Under the pieces are notes generated by a model. It was not told the origin of the DNA. It ran no database searches and was given only the letters and a program-made list of their open reading frames with translations. Of a stretch of 33,364 nt of DNA, positions 15,406 to 23,791 are shown one piece after another. Position 1 is the first letter of the stretch. Every line of letters begins with the position of its first letter. The DNA comes from LMUY01 sp964657445 (lineage in GTDB: Bacteria > Pseudomonadota > Alphaproteobacteria > Acetobacterales > Acetobacteraceae): assembly GCA_964657445.1 (NCBI GenBank), contig CAZZVB010000018.1, positions 1 to 33,364 of the forward strand, read 5' to 3'. The position numbers and the translations under genes are program-made.

Positions 15406-18400
15406 CTATGGCTGGTGGCTGATCGGCGGTTGGCGGCGGAAGCGCCGGGCGGTGCCTTCGCGCATGGACTGGAATGTCACGTAAAGCATCGGGATCAGGA
15501 AGATCCCGATGCTGGACGAAAACAGCATGCCGGCGAACACCGGTGTGCCGACGTCCCGCCTGCTGATCTCGGCAGCGCCATTTGCGATCACCAGCGGGAC
15601 CAGCCCCAAGATGAACGCAAAGGACGTCATCATCACAGCGCGGAACCGCGTGCGCGCGCCGAGCACGGCAGCATCGTGAATGCTGTCGCCCGCCTCGCGA
15701 CGGTCCTTGGCGAACTCGACGATCAGGATGCCGTTTTTCGCCGCCAGGGCGATCAGCACCACCAGCCCGATCTGGGCATACAGGTCCAGCGCCAGCCCCG
15801 CGATCATGATCCCCAGGAAAGAGCCGAACACGCCGACCGATACCGACAACAGCACCGGGATGGGAATGACCCAGCTCTCATAAAGCCCGACCAGGAACAG
15901 GTAGGCGAACAGGATCGCCAGGGCGAGGATGTATCCTGTCTGCCCGGTCGCCGAGGCTTCCTGGTAGGCAGTCCCGGTCCATTCAAAGGAATAGCCCGGC
16001 GCCAATGTCTTCGCCGAAACCTGGGCCATCGCCTGCAGCGCGGTCCCCGACGACCCGCCCGGGGCCGGGCTGCCATTGATGGTGATCGAGCGGTAGTTGT
16101 TGTAGCGGGTGATGACCTGCGGCCCGAGCGTGAAGCTGACGTCGGCGATCGACCGCAGCGGGACGACGCCACCCATGCTGTTGCGGATGTAGATCTTCCA
16201 AAGATCGTCCACCTTGCTGCGGTCGTAGGCCTCGCCTTCGACGTTCACCTGCCAGACCCGGCCGAACAGGTTGAAGTCGTTGATGTAGATGCCGCCCAGG
16301 GTCGCCTGCAACGAGGTGAAGATGTCGGTGATCGACAGGCCGAGCGCCTGCGCCTTCTCCCGGTCGATGTTGAGGAACAGCGACGGGTTGGTCGCGGTGA
16401 AGGTCGAGAACACGCGCGACATGCGCGGATCGCTGTTGGCCGCGCCCAGCAGGCCGTTCATCGCCTGGCCGAGCACCACCGAGTCCTGCCCTTCGAGCGC
16501 CTCGAGCTGGTATTCGAACCCGCCGGTGGTCGAAAGACCGATGATCGGCGGCAGGTTGAACGGGAATACCGTCGCCGCGCGCACCTGCTGCACGGCGCCG
16601 AACATCCGGCCGATCAGCGCCTGCGCCTTCTCGCTTGTCGCGGTGCGGTCGGCGAACGGGTTGAGCTTGATGAACATGAACCCTGCGTTGCTCTCCTGCG
16701 CATTGTCCAGCAGGGAGAAACCGACGATCGCGAACGTGTCGTGGACGCCGGGCAGCGCCTTGGCCAGATCTTCCACCTGGCGCACCACGCTGCCGGTGCG
16801 GGCGACGGACGCGCCGTCCGGCAACTGGATCGCGACGAAGAAGCCGCCCTGGTCCTCGGACGGCAGGAACCCGGTCGGCGTGATGGTGGCCAGCCCGAAT
16901 ATGCCGCCGGCGAACACCAGTGCCAGCACGATGCCCATGATCGAGAGGCGCAGCGTCTTGCCCACGATGTAACCGTAGCCGTCGCGCACGTTGTCGATCC
17001 GCCGGCCCACCCATGCCATCACGCCGCGCTTCGGGCCGCTATGGCGCAGGAACACCGCGCACAGGGCCGGCGACAGGGTCAGCGCGTTCACCGCCGAGAT
17101 CAGCACCGACACGCTGATGGTGACGGCGAACTGGCGGAATAATTGGCCTGAAATGCCCGGGATGAACGCGATCGGCACGAACACCGACAGCAGCACCAGC
17201 GTGATCGCAATGATCGGCGCGGTGATCTGCTGCATCGCCACCTTGGTCGCCTGCGCCGGCGTCCACTCGGGGTTCTCCTCCATCACCCGCTCGACGTTCT
17301 CGACCACGACGATGGCGTCATCGACGACAATGCCGATGGCGAGCACGAGAGCCAGCAGCGACACGGTATTGGCCGAGTAGCCCAGCGCCAGCAGCCCGGC
17401 GAAAGCGCCGATCAGGCTGACCGGGACGGCGATGGTCGGGATCAGCGTGGCGCGCAGATTGCCCAGGAACAGGAACACCACGATGATCACGAGGATGAAT
17501 GCCTCGCCCAGCGTCTTGATCACCTCGCGGATCGTGTCGGTGACGAAGGTCGTGCTGTCGTAGGTGACCTGGAAGTGCAATCCGTCCGGGAACCGCTTGC
17601 TCAACGCCGCAAGCTTGCCGTTCACGGCCGCGGCGGTGTTCACCGCATTGGCGCCGGGTGCGAGATAGATGGCGATCGCTACCGATGGTTGGCCGTTCAG
17701 CCGGCTTTCGCTGTCCTGGTTCTGCGCCCCGAGCTCCAGCCGCGCCACATCCTTGACCCGCAGCACCGAGCCATCCGGGTTGGCGCGGATGACGATGTTG
17801 CCGAACTGGTCGGTGGTGGTCAGGCGCCCCTGCGTCTGCAGGTTGAACTGGAACTGCACGTCCGACGAGACGGGCCGCGCGCCGATGCGTCCGATCGGCG
17901 CCACCACGTTCTGCGCCTGGATTGCGGTGATCACGTCCTGCGGCGCCAGATTGAGGCTGGTGAGGCGGTTGGTGTCGAACCAGATCCGCATCGAGTAATT
18001 CAGCTTGCTGAACAGGTTTGCCTGGCCAACGCCGGGCGACCGGCTGATCTCGTCCAGGATGTTGATCGTGGCGTAGTTGGTGATGAACAGCGGATCCTGC
18101 TTCGCGCCGTCGCTGTACAGGTTCACGAATTCCAGGATCGCCGAGGACCGTTTCTGGATCACCAATCCCTGCTGCGTCACCGATGCCGGCAGCTCCGCCA
18201 TCGCCGTCTGCACCCGGTTGTTCACGTTGACCGTGTTGATGTCCGGATTGGTGCCGAGCTCGAAGCTGACGGTCAGGTTGTAGCTGCCGTCGTTGCCGTT
18301 CGTGCTCTTCATGTAGATCATCTTGTCCACGCCGATGACCTGGGCCTCGATCGGCTGCGCGACGGAGGCTTCGACCACGGCGGCGGACGCGCCGGGGAAG

Positions 18401-18546
18401 TTAGCGGTGACCTGCACCTGCGGCGGGACGATGTCGGGGAACTGCGCGACCGGGATGCGCAGCATCGACAGCGCGCCGGCGATGGTGATGACGATCGCGA
18501 TGACGACCGCGAGGCGTGGCCGGTCAACGAAGACGGCGGAGATCAT
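15406..18546 (-). CDS. RND efflux pump, inner-membrane transporter (HAE1/AcrB-MexF family)
   Basis: The 1046-residue proton-driven drug or solvent exporter has the family's 12-helix layout with two large periplasmic loops. The start is typical (MISAVFVDRPRLAVVIAIVI, then IPVAQFPDIVPP). The proton-relay aspartates are Asp409 and Asp410 in GIVVDDAIVVVENVERV, and the partner lysine is in LAAKNGILIVEF in the second half. Its ATG follows the adaptor's TAG stop with no gap, so the two form an operon. The closest described style is MexF/AcrB, but substrates cannot be predicted from sequence. No TolC-like outer-membrane gene is next to it. Confidence 0.96.
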   Translation of the reverse strand: MISAVFVDRPRLAVVIAIVITIAGALSMLRIPVAQFPDIVPPQVQVTANFPGASAAVVEASVAQPIEAQVIGVDKMIYMKSTNGNDGSYNLTVSFELGTNPDINTVNVNNRVQTAMAELPASVTQQGLVIQKRSSAILEFVNLYSDGAKQDPLFITNYATINILDEISRSPGVGQANLFSKLNYSMRIWFDTNRLTSLNLAPQDVITAIQAQNVVAPIGRIGARPVSSDVQFQFNLQTQGRLTTTDQFGNIVIRANPDGSVLRVKDVARLELGAQNQDSESRLNGQPSVAIAIYLAPGANAVNTAAAVNGKLAALSKRFPDGLHFQVTYDSTTFVTDTIREVIKTLGEAFILVIIVVFLFLGNLRATLIPTIAVPVSLIGAFAGLLALGYSANTVSLLALVLAIGIVVDDAIVVVENVERVMEENPEWTPAQATKVAMQQITAPIIAITLVLLSVFVPIAFIPGISGQLFRQFAVTISVSVLISAVNALTLSPALCAVFLRHSGPKRGVMAWVGRRIDNVRDGYGYIVGKTLRLSIMGIVLALVFAGGIFGLATITPTGFLPSEDQGGFFVAIQLPDGASVARTGSVVRQVEDLAKALPGVHDTFAIVGFSLLDNAQESNAGFMFIKLNPFADRTATSEKAQALIGRMFGAVQQVRAATVFPFNLPPIIGLSTTGGFEYQLEALEGQDSVVLGQAMNGLLGAANSDPRMSRVFSTFTATNPSLFLNIDREKAQALGLSITDIFTSLQATLGGIYINDFNLFGRVWQVNVEGEAYDRSKVDDLWKIYIRNSMGGVVPLRSIADVSFTLGPQVITRYNNYRSITINGSPAPGGSSGTALQAMAQVSAKTLAPGYSFEWTGTAYQEASATGQTGYILALAILFAYLFLVGLYESWVIPIPVLLSVSVGVFGSFLGIMIAGLALDLYAQIGLVVLIALAAKNGILIVEFAKDRREAGDSIHDAAVLGARTRFRAVMMTSFAFILGLVPLVIANGAAEISRRDVGTPVFAGMLFSSSIGIFLIPMLYVTFQSMREGTARRFRRQPPISHQP

Positions 18547-19809
18547 CTAGTGTTGGCCCGCGCCAGCGCCGCCTGCTGATCCGCCCTGCGGGGTCGCGGC
18601 CGCCGGCGCCGTGCCATTGCCCGACGGGGGTTTGCCGCCGGGCGGCCCGCTGGCGCCGCCGGGTCCGGGGGCGGCCGGCGCTGGGCTGACCGGCTGATCC
18701 GGCCGCACGCGCTGCACGCCGTCGGAAATGATGACTTCGCCCTCTTTCAACCCGGTGGTGACGGTGGCGAGCGCGCCCGACGTCTGGCCGAGCGTTACGC
18801 GGCGCTGCACGGCCTTGTTGCCGTCGCCCAGCACATAGACGTAGCTGCCTTGCTGGTCCGACAGGACGGCTGCCGCCGGGATCGCCAGTGTCTTGATCGG
18901 CTGCGCGCCCTCCAGCAGCACCGTGACGAACTCGCCGTCGGTCAGGATGCGGTCGCCGGGCGTCCCCGGTTTGGACCCTGGATAATACGGGTTGGGGATC
19001 ACGCCGCGCAGGCTGATGGTGTCGGTGTTGGCCGACACGCTCGGGTCGAAGTAGTCGATGTGACCCTCGGACCCATACATCTTCCCATCCGGCAGCTTCA
19101 GCTTGACGACGACTGCGGATGCGCCGCCCTTGTCGGCATAGCGGTCCCGCAATTCCAGCGCCGTGCGCACCGCGATCGGGAAGTACACATACATCGGGTC
19201 CTGACTGACGATGGTCGCCAGGGTGCCGGTCGAGGGTGTGACCACGTTGCCGATGGTGACCTGCGTCCGGCTGATCTTGCCTGCGATCGGCGCCACGATA
19301 TCCGTGTAGCCGAGGTTGATCTGCGACGTCCGCAGGTTGGACTGCGCCGCCAGCAGCAAGGCGGCGTTGGACCGCTGGCTCGCCGTTGCATCATCGACGG
19401 TGGAGCGCTGACCGGCTGGTGTGTTCAGCAGCGCTTGCGCCCGGCCCAGGGTGATGGTGGCGTTCTGCAATTGCGCTGCGGCCTGGGCGACGGCGGCTTG
19501 CTTCGCCTCGACATCGGCCTCGAACGGCGGCTTCTCGATCTGATACAGCACGTCGCCGGTCTTCACCTCGGCGCCCTCGGTGAAAAGCTGCTTCTCCAGA
19601 AACCCGGTGACGCGCGCCACAAGGGCGACCCGGTTGGTCGCCTGGATACGCCCGACGAACTCATCCGTCTCGGTGATGGACTGCGGGGCGACCACGGTGG
19701 TGCCGACCGCGGGTGGTCCAGGCGGTCCGCCCTGCGCCCTCGCCGCCAGCGGAGTGGCTGCCGCGGCGATAACAAATGAGAGCCAAAGAACAGGCGTTGT
19801 CACTCGCAT
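18547..19809 (-). CDS. RND efflux pump periplasmic adaptor (membrane fusion protein)
   Basis: The 420-residue protein bridges the inner-membrane pump to an outer-membrane channel. It has a signal peptide (MRVTTPVLWLSFVIAAAATP, cleavage near ARA-Q), then the barrel-sandwich halves (ALVARVTGFLEKQLFTEGAEV and LGYTDIVAPIAGKISRTQV) around an alpha-hairpin rich in Ala/Gln. The beta-barrel and membrane-proximal domains follow, with GEVIISDGVQRVRPDQPV. The last 50 residues are an unusual Pro/Gly/Ala-rich disordered tail. There is no lipobox cysteine, so it is probably not a lipoprotein. The start at 19809 has only a weak ribosome-binding site. The 97 bases between it and the divergent lyase gene must hold both promoters. 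Confidence 0.95.
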   Translation of the reverse strand: MRVTTPVLWLSFVIAAAATPLAARAQGGPPGPPAVGTTVVAPQSITETDEFVGRIQATNRVALVARVTGFLEKQLFTEGAEVKTGDVLYQIEKPPFEADVEAKQAAVAQAAAQLQNATITLGRAQALLNTPAGQRSTVDDATASQRSNAALLLAAQSNLRTSQINLGYTDIVAPIAGKISRTQVTIGNVVTPSTGTLATIVSQDPMYVYFPIAVRTALELRDRYADKGGASAVVVKLKLPDGKMYGSEGHIDYFDPSVSANTDTISLRGVIPNPYYPGSKPGTPGDRILTDGEFVTVLLEGAQPIKTLAIPAAAVLSDQQGSYVYVLGDGNKAVQRRVTLGQTSGALATVTTGLKEGEVIISDGVQRVRPDQPVSPAPAAPGPGGASGPPGGKPPSGNGTAPAAATPQGGSAGGAGAGQH

Positions 19810-19906
19810 GGTTGCATCAACTAGAGCCAGTTCTGGAACCCGGCAAGGGCGTTGCCTTGCGGTGAGATGCCCCTAGTCGCATCTTTGGGACCGGGAGGCC
19901 GGTCAC

Positions 19907-20827
19907 ATGTCTGATAGCGTACGAGTTTCCGAAGTAGGGCCGCGCGACGGGTTGCAGATGGCGTCTGCGCGCATGGACACCGTCGCCAAGATCGCCTGGA
20001 TCAAGGCGCTGGCTGCGGCCGGAGTGAGCGAAATCGAAGTCGGCAGCTTCGTGCCGGCCCGCGTCATTCCGCAACTGGCCGATACCGACGCGGTCGTCCG
20101 TGCAACGGCCGGGCTGCCCGGCGTCCGAATCACGGCACTCGCCCCCAATCTGCGCGGCGCCCAAGCGGCCTACGAAGCGGGGGCGCACCGCCTCATGCTC
20201 CCCGTCTCGGTCAGCGAGGGCCACAGCCGCGCCAACCTCAACCGCTCACCGGCGGAGCAGATCGCCGAAGTGGCCCGTGTCGTGGCGTGGGTGCGGGCGC
20301 AGCCTCGGGCGATGGTGGTGGCCGCCGCGTGCTCGACCGCGTTTGGCTGTTCGATCGACGGGGCGGTCGCGCCATCGGCGGTGCTGGCCGTTGCGAACGG
20401 GTTGGCGCAGGCCGGTGTGGATACCATCAGCCTGGCGGACACGGTCGGCTACGCGCACCCGGCGCAAATCCGCAGCCTGGTCCGGGCGGTGCGGGCCGAA
20501 GTGGGTGCGCGGCTCGACAATTTGCACCTGCACGACACGATGGGGCTTGGCTTGGCGAACGCGCTGGCCGGGCTGGAGGAGGGGATACGCTGGTTCGATA
20601 GCTCCCTGGCCGGGTTGGGCGGTTGCCCGTATGCGCCGGGCGCGTCGGGCAACATCGTCACCGAGGATCTGGTGTTCATGCTGGAAAGCATGGGCTTCCG
20701 CACCGGCATCGATCTGCAGAAACTGGTCGCGGCGCGCGATCTGCTGGCAGCGGCGTTGCCGAACGAGCCGATGCACGGGGGCGTCGCGCGTGCCGGCTTG
20801 CCGAAAACGTTCCGGCTCGCGGCATGA
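19907..20827 (+). CDS. Hydroxymethylglutaryl-CoA lyase-like enzyme
   Basis: The 306-residue TIM-barrel protein cleaves HMG-CoA (or a close 3-hydroxy-3-methylacyl-CoA) to acetyl-CoA and a ketoacid. Present are the metal-site opening EVGPRDGLQ (Arg13, Asp14), the metal-binding HLHDT (His207, His209), and the active-site loop GLGGCPYAPGASGN with the catalytic Cys240. These are the standard signatures of HMG-CoA lyase in the DRE-TIM superfamily. The ATG has GGGAGG eight bases upstream. Its stop overlaps the CoA-transferase gene (ATGA). No leucine-degradation genes (isovaleryl-CoA dehydrogenase or methylcrotonyl-CoA carboxylase) are near, so the acyl substrate may differ from HMG-CoA. Confidence 0.92.
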   Translation: MSDSVRVSEVGPRDGLQMASARMDTVAKIAWIKALAAAGVSEIEVGSFVPARVIPQLADTDAVVRATAGLPGVRITALAPNLRGAQAAYEAGAHRLMLPVSVSEGHSRANLNRSPAEQIAEVARVVAWVRAQPRAMVVAAACSTAFGCSIDGAVAPSAVLAVANGLAQAGVDTISLADTVGYAHPAQIRSLVRAVRAEVGARLDNLHLHDTMGLGLANALAGLEEGIRWFDSSLAGLGGCPYAPGASGNIVTEDLVFMLESMGFRTGIDLQKLVAARDLLAAALPNEPMHGGVARAGLPKTFRLAA

Positions 20828-21966
20828 GCGGCTTGCTGGCCGGCCTGCGGGTCGTCGAATTCACCCACATGGTCATGGGACCGGCCTGCGGGCTGGTGCT
20901 GGCCGATCTCGGCGCGGACGTGATCAAGGTGGAACCGAGCCCGGATGGCGACAACACCCGGCGTCTGGGCGGCTCGGGCGCCGGGTTCTTCGCCATCATG
21001 AACCGCAACAAGCGCTCGATGGCGGTGGACATGAAGTCGCCCGACGGGCTCGCGGCGGTCAAGCGCCTGCTGGCGACGGCCGATGTGCTGATCGAGAACT
21101 TCCGGCCCGGCGCGCTCGACAAGCTCGGCCTGTCCTGGGAAGTGCTGCGGCGGGAGAACCCGCGGTTGATCTACACCTCGTGCAAGGGCTTCCTGCCGGG
21201 GCCCTACGAGCACCGGGTGGCCTTGGATGAGGTCGTGCAGATGATGGGCGGCCTGGCCTATATGACGGGGCCGCCGGGCCAGCCGCTGCGCGCCGGGTCG
21301 TCGGTGAACGACATCATGGGCGGCATGTTCGCCGCCATCGGCATCCTGGCCGCCGTGCAGGAGCGTCACGTCACCGGGCGCGGCCGCCACGTGCAAGCGG
21401 GATTGTTCGAAAACAACGTGCTGCTGATGTCTCAGCATATGGCGCAATACGCCACGCTCGGCACCGAAGCCCCACCAATGAGCGTGCGGCAGGTGGCCTG
21501 GCCGATCTACGACCTGTTCGACACCGCGGACGGCGCGCAGGTGTTCGTCGGCGTGGTGACGGACACGCAATGGCGGCTGTTCTGCAGCGAGTTCCACCTT
21601 CCCGACCTCGCCAGTGACCCGGCGCTGCTGACCCAGCCGCAGCGCGTGCAGTCCCGCGCCCGGGTGCTGCCGATCGTGGCCGCCGCCCTGCGGCAATACG
21701 ACAAGGCGGCGCTGATGGAGAAGTGCGAGCGCCTTGGCCTGCCGTTCGCCCCGATCACGCGCCCGGTCGAGTTGTTCGACGACGCGCACCTGAACGCGTC
21801 CGGCGGCCTGGTGCCGGTGGACCTGCCGAATGGGGTGGCGACCAAGCTGCCGGCCTTGCCGCTCAGCTTCGATGGCGCGCGGCCCGCCCAACGCTCCGGT
21901 TTACCGGCCGTCGGGCAGCACACGGCCGAGATCATGGCCGAACTGGACGCGCTGCTGGCGGGTTAG
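20824..21966 (+). CDS. Class III (CaiB/BaiF) acyl-CoA transferase
   Basis: The 380-residue protein moves CoA from a donor such as succinyl-CoA to a free carboxylic acid. Family signatures are LRVVEFTHMVMGPACGLVLADLG at the N-terminus, ENFRPGALDKLGL, and Asp163 in SSVNDIMGGMFAA, which is the expected catalytic aspartate. It is coupled by ATGA to the lyase gene, so it most likely activates the acid that the lyase then cleaves. The succinyl-CoA:glutarate/HMG CoA-transferases belong to this class, which makes 3-hydroxy-3-methylglutarate a plausible substrate; that is inference. Its TAG stop interlocks with the TAA of the convergent membrane-protein gene. Confidence 0.93.
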   Translation: MSGLLAGLRVVEFTHMVMGPACGLVLADLGADVIKVEPSPDGDNTRRLGGSGAGFFAIMNRNKRSMAVDMKSPDGLAAVKRLLATADVLIENFRPGALDKLGLSWEVLRRENPRLIYTSCKGFLPGPYEHRVALDEVVQMMGGLAYMTGPPGQPLRAGSSVNDIMGGMFAAIGILAAVQERHVTGRGRHVQAGLFENNVLLMSQHMAQYATLGTEAPPMSVRQVAWPIYDLFDTADGAQVFVGVVTDTQWRLFCSEFHLPDLASDPALLTQPQRVQSRARVLPIVAAALRQYDKAALMEKCERLGLPFAPITRPVELFDDAHLNASGGLVPVDLPNGVATKLPALPLSFDGARPAQRSGLPAVGQHTAEIMAELDALLAG

Positions 21967-22358
21967 GCGGCCCGCGTGACCGCAACCAGCGTCACCGCGC
22001 CGAACACAGCAGCGACGATCGTGACGACCACCAGCTCCAGCCGCAGCCGGAACGCGATCGCGTCGGCTTCGTGCACCATCTCCGCATGGTTGGCGCCGCG
22101 GGCCATGGCGACGCGGGCGGCCAGGGGGTCCTTGCCCTCGATCACCCGATCGGCGTCATCGCCCAGCCGCTCGCGCAGCGGCTCCAGCGCGGCCTTGCTG
22201 TCGCCGGCCGCCAGCGCTTCGTCCAACGCCACGTCGTGCGACATCATCCGCTCGTAAGGCAGCGGGCCGGCATAGGTGGCGAACACCCCGACCAGGCCGA
22301 CCACGGCGAAGGCCATGGCCAGGAATGCGATCCAAGGTGCGGTGTTGCGCTTCATCAT
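21963..22358 (-). CDS. Small two-helix membrane protein, unrecognised
   Basis: The 131-residue protein begins MMKRNTAPWIAFLAMAFAVV, a first transmembrane helix. A charged middle section of about 60 residues follows (SKAALEPLRERLGDD, DADRVIEGKDPLAARVAMARG), then a second helix (LVVVTIVAAVFGAVTLVAV) that ends almost at the C-terminus. The loop contains GADAVIARGANHAE-like amphipathic segments without cysteine or known motif. GGAG lies five bases before the first ATG and eight before the second. It overlaps the CoA-transferase stop by four bases, tail to tail. I do not recognise a family; the coding call rests on the ribosome-binding site and the coherent two-helix design. Confidence 0.7.
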   Translation of the reverse strand: MMKRNTAPWIAFLAMAFAVVGLVGVFATYAGPLPYERMMSHDVALDEALAAGDSKAALEPLRERLGDDADRVIEGKDPLAARVAMARGANHAEMVHEADAIAFRLRLELVVVTIVAAVFGAVTLVAVTRAA

Positions 22359-22495
22359 ACGGTCTCCGCGCGCTACCTACAGGCTGGCCGCCGGGGTTGG
22401 CGATCCAAAATGGCAACTCGGCCGCAGAACAGCTTGGTCCGGACGCGCGTTCCGAAGATGATCGGCCAGACACATGCGAAAAGAGGCAAGGCCAG

Positions 22496-23209
22496 ATGCC
22501 AACCGTGAAGTTCCGGGCAGCCCATCCCAACCTGAAGCCCCGGCGCACGAAACTGGCGGTGCCGGGATGGGCCGGCGAGCCGGAGCCGCGCGCCGATGGC
22601 TCCCATGAATATGCGTGGCACTGCATCCCGTTCTCCGAAGCCGCTAAAGCCGGGATCGAATTGCCCTTTCCGCATGATGGAGAGTTTAGGGTCACCACCC
22701 AGAACGGCTCACCGGTCTTCAGCGGCGACTTCGAGCAGGCGGCCGACCCGGACGAAGCGCGGCCGCCCTTCCGGGATTTCGGCGGCATCTACTACACCTA
22801 CCAAAGCCTTATCGACCTGAAGGTGGACGAGGGCTACGCCGTCAAGGTTGAGACGCACCCGCGCTTCTACACCGATGCGACCGGAACAGTGCCCATCGCG
22901 GTGCCGGCGGTGATCCGCCGCTGGTGGCCGATGATCTACTTCGTCGTATTCAAGTCGCCTGCCGAAGGCCAAACCCACATCTTTCGCCCAGGCGAGCCGT
23001 TCCTGCAGATCACGATCGTCGCCGCGGACGAGAAGCTCGATTTGGTCGAGATGCCGGAGGAAGAGGCGGCTGAGCGAGAGCTGCAGTCACGCCGGATCTA
23101 CGCAAGCCGCTCGACACTGTCCGCTGAAACCCAATGGACCTCGTCCACCGACACGGTGTTCGACGGCACCTACCGGCGCATCCATGGGGCGGCCCGCTCA
23201 TTGAAGTAG
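22496..23209 (+). CDS. Conserved-looking hypothetical protein, about 237 residues
   Basis: The protein starts MPTVKFRAAHPNLKPRR. It has no signal peptide or membrane helix and is rich in aromatic and charged residues. The recognisable pieces are EYAWHCIPFSEAAKAGIEL, RDFGGIYYTYQSLIDLKV, a hydrophobic WWPMIYFVVFKSP segment preceded by VPAVIRR, and FRPGEPFLQITIVAADEK. The tail is basic and contains Ser/Thr runs. From memory the layout recalls DUF6065, a family of unknown function, but I cannot confirm it. The ATG at 22496 has AGAGG about ten bases upstream; earlier codons are open but lack a ribosome-binding site and run into the divergent leader region. Confidence 0.75.
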   Translation: MPTVKFRAAHPNLKPRRTKLAVPGWAGEPEPRADGSHEYAWHCIPFSEAAKAGIELPFPHDGEFRVTTQNGSPVFSGDFEQAADPDEARPPFRDFGGIYYTYQSLIDLKVDEGYAVKVETHPRFYTDATGTVPIAVPAVIRRWWPMIYFVVFKSPAEGQTHIFRPGEPFLQITIVAADEKLDLVEMPEEEAAERELQSRRIYASRSTLSAETQWTSSTDTVFDGTYRRIHGAARSLK

Positions 23210-23241
23210 GCCATGCGGCGCGCCGCCCCCTGCGAAGGGCG

Positions 23242-23550
23242 TCAGTCCTGGTGGTGGTGATGGTGGTGGTAGCGGCGGCGAACGTAGCGATGATGATGGT
23301 GGTGGTGATGGCGGTATTGCACCGTTTGGATCGCCGGATCGCCGCCGGCGTCCGCGGCAGTGGCCGCAGGACTCGCGTCCGACGCCTGCAGCAAAGCCTT
23401 GGCGTTCGGGATCGGCTTGAGCAGATCACCGTAGGAGGACGCTTGCAGAGCGTTGACCACCCCATTGGGCACGGCGCTCGCCGCGTGCGCTGAAGCCCCC
23501 GCAGCCAAAGCGCCCATTGCCCCGATGAGGCCCGCAATCGACTTGTCCAA
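23242..23550 (-). CDS. Small exported protein with C-terminal histidine tracts
   Basis: The 102-residue protein starts at a TTG with GAAGGG eight bases upstream: MDKSIAGLIGAMGALAAGAS, a signal peptide ending near AHA-A. The middle holds NALQASSYGDLLKPIPNAKALLQ, which looks like a conserved helical element. The C-terminus is Tyr-Arg, seven histidines, a RYVRRRY spacer, six histidines and Gln-Asp. Small exported peptides with this order of parts occur in other alphaproteobacteria, to my recollection without known function. The histidines could bind nickel, zinc or copper in the periplasm. A GTG three codons upstream is a possible alternative start but has no spacing for a ribosome-binding site. 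Confidence 0.75.
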   Translation of the reverse strand: MDKSIAGLIGAMGALAAGASAHAASAVPNGVVNALQASSYGDLLKPIPNAKALLQASDASPAATAADAGGDPAIQTVQYRHHHHHHHRYVRRRYHHHHHHQD

Positions 23551-23694
23551 ATTCGTCACCCTTCGTTTAGGTTGCTCGAGCGAAAGCCGAAGTTCTCCGC
23601 GCGAGGACCAGGAACGGGTCAGATACGGCTTCGTTCCAAGCGCCAAGCCGCGCATGAGTACAGCCGCGTTGGCGACAGGACGGCTGTCATTGGC

Positions 23695-23723
23695 TTGACA
23701 GGCGGCCGGGCCGCCGGTATCCG
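23695..23723 (+). promoter_or_regulatory. Candidate rpmJ promoter with a palindromic spacer
   Basis: TTGACA (23695-23700), a perfect -35 box, is followed after 17 bases by TATCCG (23718-23723), a partial -10. The spacer contains the perfect dyad GGCGGCC-G-GGCCGCC (23701-23715). It would give an rpmJ leader of about 60 bases. The rest of the 241-base stretch from 23551 to 23791 shows no supported gene. Confidence 0.5.
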
Positions 23724-23791
23724 CACGCCCTCGCTGTGGTCCCCGCTCGACGGGCGGCCCGTTTTGCCATTCGTAGAGCCAGGTTCGCATC

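Noticed and set aside
15415..17142. A 575-codon open frame on the plus strand, opposite the RND pump gene.
   Set aside because: The product is rich in Arg, His and Asp with no fold-like pattern. It is the antisense shadow of a GC-rich gene whose minus-strand product has all RND signatures.
20100..21230. A 376-codon open frame overlapping the lyase and CoA-transferase genes on the same strand.
   Set aside because: It is a frame-shifted reading of two well-supported genes, made mostly of Arg, Trp and Cys, and crosses their junction.
23245..23318. Short tandem-repeat or CRISPR-like text (gtg/atg triplets).
   Set aside because: It is the complement of histidine codons in the His-rich protein, with no spacer-repeat structure.
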